Source of the DNA: Baffinella frigidus
Taxonomy: Eukaryota > Cryptophyceae > Cryptomonadales > Baffinellaceae
Assembly (NCBI GenBank): GCA_026770585.1
Contig: MU646304.1
Coordinates: forward strand, 805,252 to 831,689
DNA length: 26,438 nt
Reading direction: 5' to 3'
This document shows positions 16,488-23,302 of the stretch, in pieces; the first letter of the stretch is position 1; each line of letters starts with the position of its first letter. A program made the position numbers and the translations under genes. The notes below the pieces were generated by a model. It did not search any database. It was not told where the DNA came from and saw only the letters and a program-made list of their open reading frames with translations.

Positions 16488-19400
16488 CTGCACCATGTGC
16501 GCCACCACTTTCGTCACATTCCCTGCCCCAAGACCTTTCAAGCTTTGCTCGCGCGTCTTTCCACAATCCTGATCCCAGTCTTACAAGACCTTCACGCAAG
16601 GAAATACATGGTGGCCATGTTGGTGTCGATCCGGAACAAACGCAACTTCTGCCCTCAGCGTGTTCGTGTGGGTGGCTCTCGGAGCCTTGGAGCAAGCGAC
16701 GCGACCTCAGGCGGGAAAAGGACGGGTGGAAGCATTGTTGGATGCGTTGAATGCAAGGAGCAAGAGGGGGTGGGGTTGTCGATGGGGCAAGGTACAAGAA
16801 CTCTTTGAGGTAGGCTCCCGTGACGAGTTCGACTCCGCCTGGAGCGCAGCGCCGGAGCTGCGAAACCAGCGCCGCGCCCGCCGCCTGTACACGTCACCAC
16901 ACCCGAGAGTCAGGCCACACGCCGTGGCTCCAATTCTCGCGCCCCCGCCTCATGCACGCATCACCGCCAGAGCGCATCAACCGCCCGGGTGGCTGGCGCC
17001 AGCGTGCGCTCCCACCGAGACATGCCTGTAAAGAGGCTACCAGACTGTCAGCATGTCAGCTGGCAGGCATCGTCCGTACCTGGGAGCCATCGGCGGCAAC
17101 GACGTGGGTGGCGCCAACCGAGAGCGCGCGCTGGACCACGTCCGAGGCCCCGAATCCCGCCGCCTGCATCAGCACGGTCTCGCCGCCCCCCGCGAGTACC
17201 ACCATCGCCAGGATCTCGGGGGGTGGTTTCGTGTCCGGGGAGAGGAGGAAGCGCTGCCCGTGGAAGGGCCCGACGCCGTGCTTTTTCCAGTAGGTGCGCC
17301 ACCGTTTCGGGGCGCCGTGCCAGATGCCTGAGTCTTGGTCCACCTTGCGCGGGTTGTGTCACTCGTGCGCCTGGTTTAGGGTTTAGAGTTTAGGGTGTGG
17401 GGTTCAGGGTTAAAGTTTGAGGGTTAAGATTTGGGTTTGGGTTCCAGGGCTCAGGGTTTCGGGTTTCGGGTTTCGGGTTTCGGGTTTCGGGTTCACGTTC
17501 TCCTTGGGCCACTCGAAGCGCCCGCCCGACTTCAGAAAAGTCGTCTGCCTGCCGCCCCAAGTCGTCTTCCTGCCCCCCCACACTCCAGATCAGCGCCCTC
17601 GTCTTACACTGGGAAGCGCAAGAGGAGGGGGAGGGGACACAAGGGTGGGATGTTGGTGTACGCTGGACGACAGACACCACGCTAGGGCTCTACCTAGCAG
17701 CGTACAGACACTGGCTGGCTAGCGAAAGGGTACGGTGGTGCGGTGGTGGTGGCTGGAAGGGAGGGACGTACAGGATCCACTTGCCCGCAGCGCAGGCGCA
17801 GAGCACCGTCTCAGTCATGCGGAACTCCCTGACGACCATGTGCGTCGCGGCGGGCATGTAGTGGTGTGTGTAGACCGCGCGCGCCCCCAGGTCCCGCACC
17901 ATCTGCGCCTTCATCGCACGGTCCACGCTGTCCCACCCCCCTCCGAACATCACCATCTTGCTGTGGTTGCTCTTGGTGGGGCGAGTCGGCGCGCGCTGCG
18001 ACGCCACGTTGTTCGCGTTCTCCGGCACCGGACAGGCGTAGAGGCGCGCGTGGTGACCGATGTAGAGGTGCGCTTTGTTAGAAGAAACAACGTCCACTGT
18101 GTCCTCACGGTTCTCATTCTCGTCCACCTAGGATTGGAGTTTTAAGGTTTGGAGTTTGGGGTTTTCGGGTTGAGGGTTGAGGGTTTAGGGTTTAGGGTTT
18201 GGAGTTAAGGGTTGTGGATTTTGAGATTGAGAGTTGAGGGTTAAGGGGTTGGGGTTTAGGGCTTCGGAATTTTGGGATTTAGGGTTTGAGGAAATTCAGG
18301 GTTTAGGGTTTAGGGTTTATGGTTGAGGGTTGAGGGTTTAGAGTTGAGGGGTTGGGGTTTGAGCGTGTAGGGTTGAGGGTTTGGGGTTTGAGGTTGAGGG
18401 TTTTAGGGTTTATGGGGTAGAGGTGAGGGTTTAGGGTTGATGGTTTGAGGGTTTGAGGTTGAGGATTTAGGGTTTATGGTTTAGGGTTTGGGGTTTGGGG
18501 TTTGGGGTTTGGGGTTTGGGGTTTGGGGTTTAGGGTCCAGGGTTTGGGGTTTAGGGTTCAGGGTTCAGGATTTAGGGGTTCGCCTGCAGGGTTAGGGTTG
18601 AGGGTTGAGGGTCTAGGGTTCAGGGTTCGGGGTTTAGACTGTAGGGTATAGGGTTTAGGGTGTAGGGTTGAGGATAGGTCAGGGTTTAGTGTTCAGGGTT
18701 TAGGATTTGATGGTGAAGGGTTTAGAGTTTGAGGTTTCTGGTTGAGGGTTTCAGGGTTTATAAACCGTGGTAGGGTTTAATGTGGTAGGGTTTAGGGTTT
18801 AGGGTTTGGGGGTTTGGGGTTTAGGGTTTGGGGTTTAGGGTTTAGGGTTTAGGGTTTAGGGTTTGAGGGTTTGGGGTTTTGGGTTTTGGGTTCGGGGTTT
18901 GGGGTTTGGGGTTCAGGGTTCAGGGTCAGGGTTTAGGGTTTAGGGTTTAGGGTTTAGTCTGTAGGGTTAGGGTTTAGGTTATAGGGTCTAAGTTTGAGGG
19001 TTTAGAGTTCAGGCTATAGGGCATAGGGTTTAGGGTTGAGGGTTGAGGGTAGGTTAGGGTTTAGTGTTGAGCTTTCAAGGTTTAGGGTCCACCTTGCCAG
19101 TGCGGTAGAAGACCACGGTGGCCCACCTTCGGGACACCGTGTCGGTCGTGGTCTGGAAGGTAGCGATGCCGTTGATGATCCCCTGTTCGAGGAGGTCAAG
19201 GTTAGCCTAAGAAGGCTAACTCTTGCAACGGACGCGGTTGATTCTAGCCGAAGGCTTCAAAGTCAACACGGCTGATTCTAGGAGAAGGTGAGAGCAGGCG
19301 CAAGGTGCAAGGTGCAAGAAGATTTGCTGGAGGGCGTGGCCTACTTTGTAGCGGGGCGTGGCCGTCTTGCACATGCCCGTCACCTTGCCCCGGTACCAGC

Positions 19401-22288
19401 CCTCCTTGTTCTCCCCCTTTGCGCTGTACCAGACCGCGACGTCGGCCCCGTCCGTCACGTGCTTCAGAGTGAACAAAGGCAGGGCCTTCTTCCTGTAGCA
19501 GTCCCCGAGTGTCAGGCCGTGGTACGACGTGGGCGCGCCGCGCTCGGTAGCGGTCCGCCGGGTACGAAGCACGTTCTCCATCCTACCCTCCGCCCCGCCC
19601 TCCTGCTCCGCGGCCGCGTTGAGCACTGGCACGCCAGGCCCCTTGTCCCCACGCCCGCCGCGCGTCGCCGCCACAGGCTTCTTGCTACCGCCAGGACTCG
19701 TAGACGTGCCACCCTGAGCGGCTGCGGGCGGCGTGACTGCTGGAGACGCGGTGACCCGCTGCACGCCGCGAGTCGCCTTATGTACCTCATTATCGCTATC
19801 ACCCTCTTCATCTTCCCCCCCCCCCTCCCCCCCCGACCACTCAGAGCTCTCCGGACCGCTGGACTCCTCCTCCTCCTCCTCCTCCTCCTGTGCTGCCGCC
19901 GCGTCGTGCTTTCCTAGCGCGAGAGGAGACTGATCGAGTGTGTGGATCATTGCGCCCTCCTCCTCGTCGGGGTCCTGGTTTAGAGGGTCAAGGATTGGAA
20001 CTGTAGGGTTTAGGGTTTAGGGTTTAGGATTTAAGGTTTAGGGTTTAGGGTTTAGGGTTTAGGGTTCAGGGTTTAGGGTTTAGGGTTTAGGGTTTAGGGT
20101 TTGGTGTTTAGGGTTTAGGGTTCAGGGGCGGGTGGGAGGGGGGTACCGAGTCCTGCTCCATGTCCGAAGCAGAGGAGAATTGTGCCTCCATCTTGTTCTC
20201 GGCGTCTTCGTCGGACTCCTGATGTAGCGTTTAGGGGTTAGGGGTTATGGTCCATGGGTTAGGGTTGGGGGGGTTGGGTTTAGGGCCTGCAGGGAGGTCC
20301 TGGCGCTGTCGTCGTCCTCCCCCCTCTCCTCATCCTCCTCATCCTCCACTACCGGCGCGTCCAGTTTTCCCGCCGCGCGAGGCGACTGGCGTGCAGCCGG
20401 AGAAGACTTGGGCAAGGGTGCTGTCTGCGCCTTCCCAGATCCCACCCCTACCAACTTGCCGCTCGCTCTCGCGGGGCCGCTGCTGGAGTTTTGGGTTTCG
20501 GGTTCATAATTTATGTTTTAGGGTTCAGGTTTCAGGTTTCAGGGTTCATGGTTCAGGGTCCAGGGTTCATGGTTCAGGGTTCAGGTTTCAGGGTTCAGGG
20601 TTCAGGGTTCAGGGTTCAGGGTTCAGGGTTCAGGGTTCAGGGTTCAGGGTTTAGAGTTTGTGGTTCAGGGTTTAGAGTTTGTGGTAGTCTTCTTGCGATG
20701 TGATTGCATGCATGCACGCCAGATGCACACTGGCAGGGCGCCGCCCTGAGGCGGGCCCATCCGTCCCAAGGCGCGCCTATACCTCGCTACAGGGTTACCT
20801 CGCTCACAAGACGCCCTCCCCCCCCAGGACCATCACAGGAACTAGGCATAGGCTCGCTGCAGATTCTTAGGAAGGGGCGACGTCTTACTATCTTAACACG
20901 CCCTGCAACACAACCAACCCCTAAATCCTAAAGCAGGATTGACGTCAACTGACACCATTCAATGCTCCTGTTATGCAATGCGCGGTGAACCGCAGAGGCA
21001 CCGTGGTTTCGGAGTGCAGGCCTGTTCAGTGAAAGACACCTCTCTCTTTCACAATCCGTAGAACTGCTCTGCTCCAAGATGTCACACGACATGTGGACTA
21101 CGAAGGTTTCGGGACCCTGCATACGGGGGGTAACGTGAACAAATTTGCACCAGACAAGACCTCAGAGTTCATTGTCTCAGAACAAGTCGACTTTTGAATG
21201 GTCCATAGTCCACCCTTTGATACAAGGTCCGTAGTCCACCCCTTTGATACAAGGTCCGCAGTCCACCCTGTCTGGCGAGTGTTTGATACTCATCTGGAAC
21301 GAAATCACCATAACCAACTTTAGGCAAATGTGCACTTGTGCTCTGGCCGGTTTGGATGGTAAGGGTGTGAGGTGTAGGGTTTAGGGATGAAGGTGTATGG
21401 TTTAGGGTGTAGGGTGTGGGGTGTAAGGTGTAGGGTTTAGGGATGAGGGTTTTAAGGTTGAGGATTTAGAGATTAGGGTTCAGGGTTTATGGTTTATGGA
21501 GTAGGGTTTAGGGTTTGGAGTTTTGGGTTAAGGGTCCAGGGTTTAGGGTTTGGGGTTAAGGGTTTAGGGTTTGGGGTTTAGGGTTTACGGTTGAGAGTTT
21601 AGGGTTTAGGGTTTAGGGTTTAGGGTTGAGGGTTTAGGGTTTAGGGTTTAGGGTTTAGGGTTTGGGGTTTAGGGATTAGGGTTTAGGGTTTAGGGTTTGG
21701 GGTTTGGGGTTTGGGGTTCAGGGTGTGAGGTTTACGGTTTAGGGTTTAGGGTTCAGGGTTTAGGATTCAGGGTTCAGGTTTCAGGGTTGAGGGTTGACGG
21801 TTGAGAGGTAAGGGTTTGCGGTTTAGGGTTTGGGTTTTAGAGTTAGGGTTGAGGGTTTAGGGTTTAGGTTTTGGGGTGTAGGATTTGATGTTTAAGGTCA
21901 AGGGTTAAGGTTTGAGGGTTGAGTGTTGAGGGTTTAGAGGTTAATGTTGATAATTCAGGGTTGAGGTTTTAGGGTGTAGGGTGTAGGGTTCAGAGTTTAG
22001 GGGTTAGGCTTTTGGGTTCGGTATTGTGGGTTGAGGGTTCAGTATTTGGGGTTTAGAGTTTAAAGTTTAGGTGTGGGGTTTAGGGCTTCGGGGTTCAGGG
22101 TAAGGGTTTGGGGTTGAGGGAAGAGAGTTCAGGAAGTAGGGGTTAGGGTTTAGGATGCAGGCATTAAGATGTATGGTTTGGTGTATAGGGTTTGTAGGTT
22201 GGGTTCGGGTTTTGGGATTTATGGGGTAGGGTTTAGTGTTTAGGGTTTAGGGTTGTTGGTTCAGGGATTAGGGTTTGGGTTCATGGGT

Positions 22289-22320
<32 letters not shown>

Positions 22321-23271
22321 GGTTTGCGGTTCAGGGTTTAGGGTTTAAGGTTTAGAGTTTAGTGTAAGGTTTCAGGGGTTTGGGTTGTGGATTTAGGTTT
22401 TAGGTTTTAGTGTTTAGGGTGTAGGCCTTAGGGTTTAGGGTTGAGGGTTCAGGGTCTGAAGTTTAGGGTTCGTGGTTCAGTGTTCATGGGGTAGGGTTAA
22501 GGGTTGAGGGTTGAGGGTTTAGTTTGTAGGGTTTAGTTTGTAGAGTTTAGTGTTTAGTGTCAAGGGTTTGGGGGTTGGGTGGTTAGGTTTTGGTGTTTAG
22601 GGGTGAGGGTTTGGAAGGTAGGGTTGAGGGTTTGGGGAGCAGGCATTCGCGTGTGGTGTTCAGGGTTGAGGTTTTGGAGTTTGGGGTTCAGGGTCAATGG
22701 TTCATGGGGTAGGTTTTGGGTCAAGAGTTTGGGTTTCAGGGTTTAGGGTTCTTCGTTTGAGGTTTAGGGTTGAGGGTATAGTGGTCAGGGTTCAGGGTTT
22801 AGGGTGTAGGCATGCAGGTTTAGGTTTTTGGGTTGAGGTTTATAATTTAGGGTTTAGGGTTAAGGGTTTAAGGTTTGGGGTGTAGGGGTTAGGGTTTAGG
22901 GTTGAGGGTTTAGGTTTCAGGGTTTTATGGTTTAGGGTTTAGGGTTGAGGGTTGAGGGTGCAGGGTTTAGCGTTGAGGATTGAGGGTTGAGGATTTGGGC
23001 TTGAGGTTTTGGGGTTTCGGGTTTAGAGTTCAATTTTGAGGGTTCAGGTTTTAGGGTTTAGGGTCGAGGGTTTAGGTTTTAGGGTTTAGGGTTCAGAGTT
23101 TGGGGTTTAGGGTGTGGGCATGCGGGTTTAGGGTTCGGGGTTTAGGTTTCAGAGTTTAGGGTTTTGGGTTTAGGGTGTAGGATTTAGGATTTGGGTTTAG
23201 GGTTTGGGGTGTAGTGGCTCGGGTTTAGGGTTAGGGTTTAGGGTTTCGGGTTTAGGGTTTGGGTTTGGGTT

Positions 23272-23302
<31 letters not shown>

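Larger units (their letters stand above)
20691..21359. other. Non-telomeric part of the large intron
   Basis: It contains a truncated MITE (20790-20890) and a 26-27-bp tandem repeat (21201-21271). A 64-codon minus frame opens after a GTATGCAG acceptor near 21120 (GPETFVVHMSCDILEQ) and could be an alternative terminal exon. No family is recognised. Confidence 0.4.

Noticed and set aside
16497-17031. Plus-strand frames of 103-123 codons opposite the BRCT exons
   Set aside because: Minus-strand exons in the same interval show BRCT motifs and phase-consistent junctions. The plus frames have no recognisable features.
19288-19917. 209-codon plus-strand frame opposite the acidic linker
   Set aside because: It is the antisense of the Glu-rich exon (leucine run from reversed GAG codons). 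The minus-strand frame has exon boundaries and domain content.
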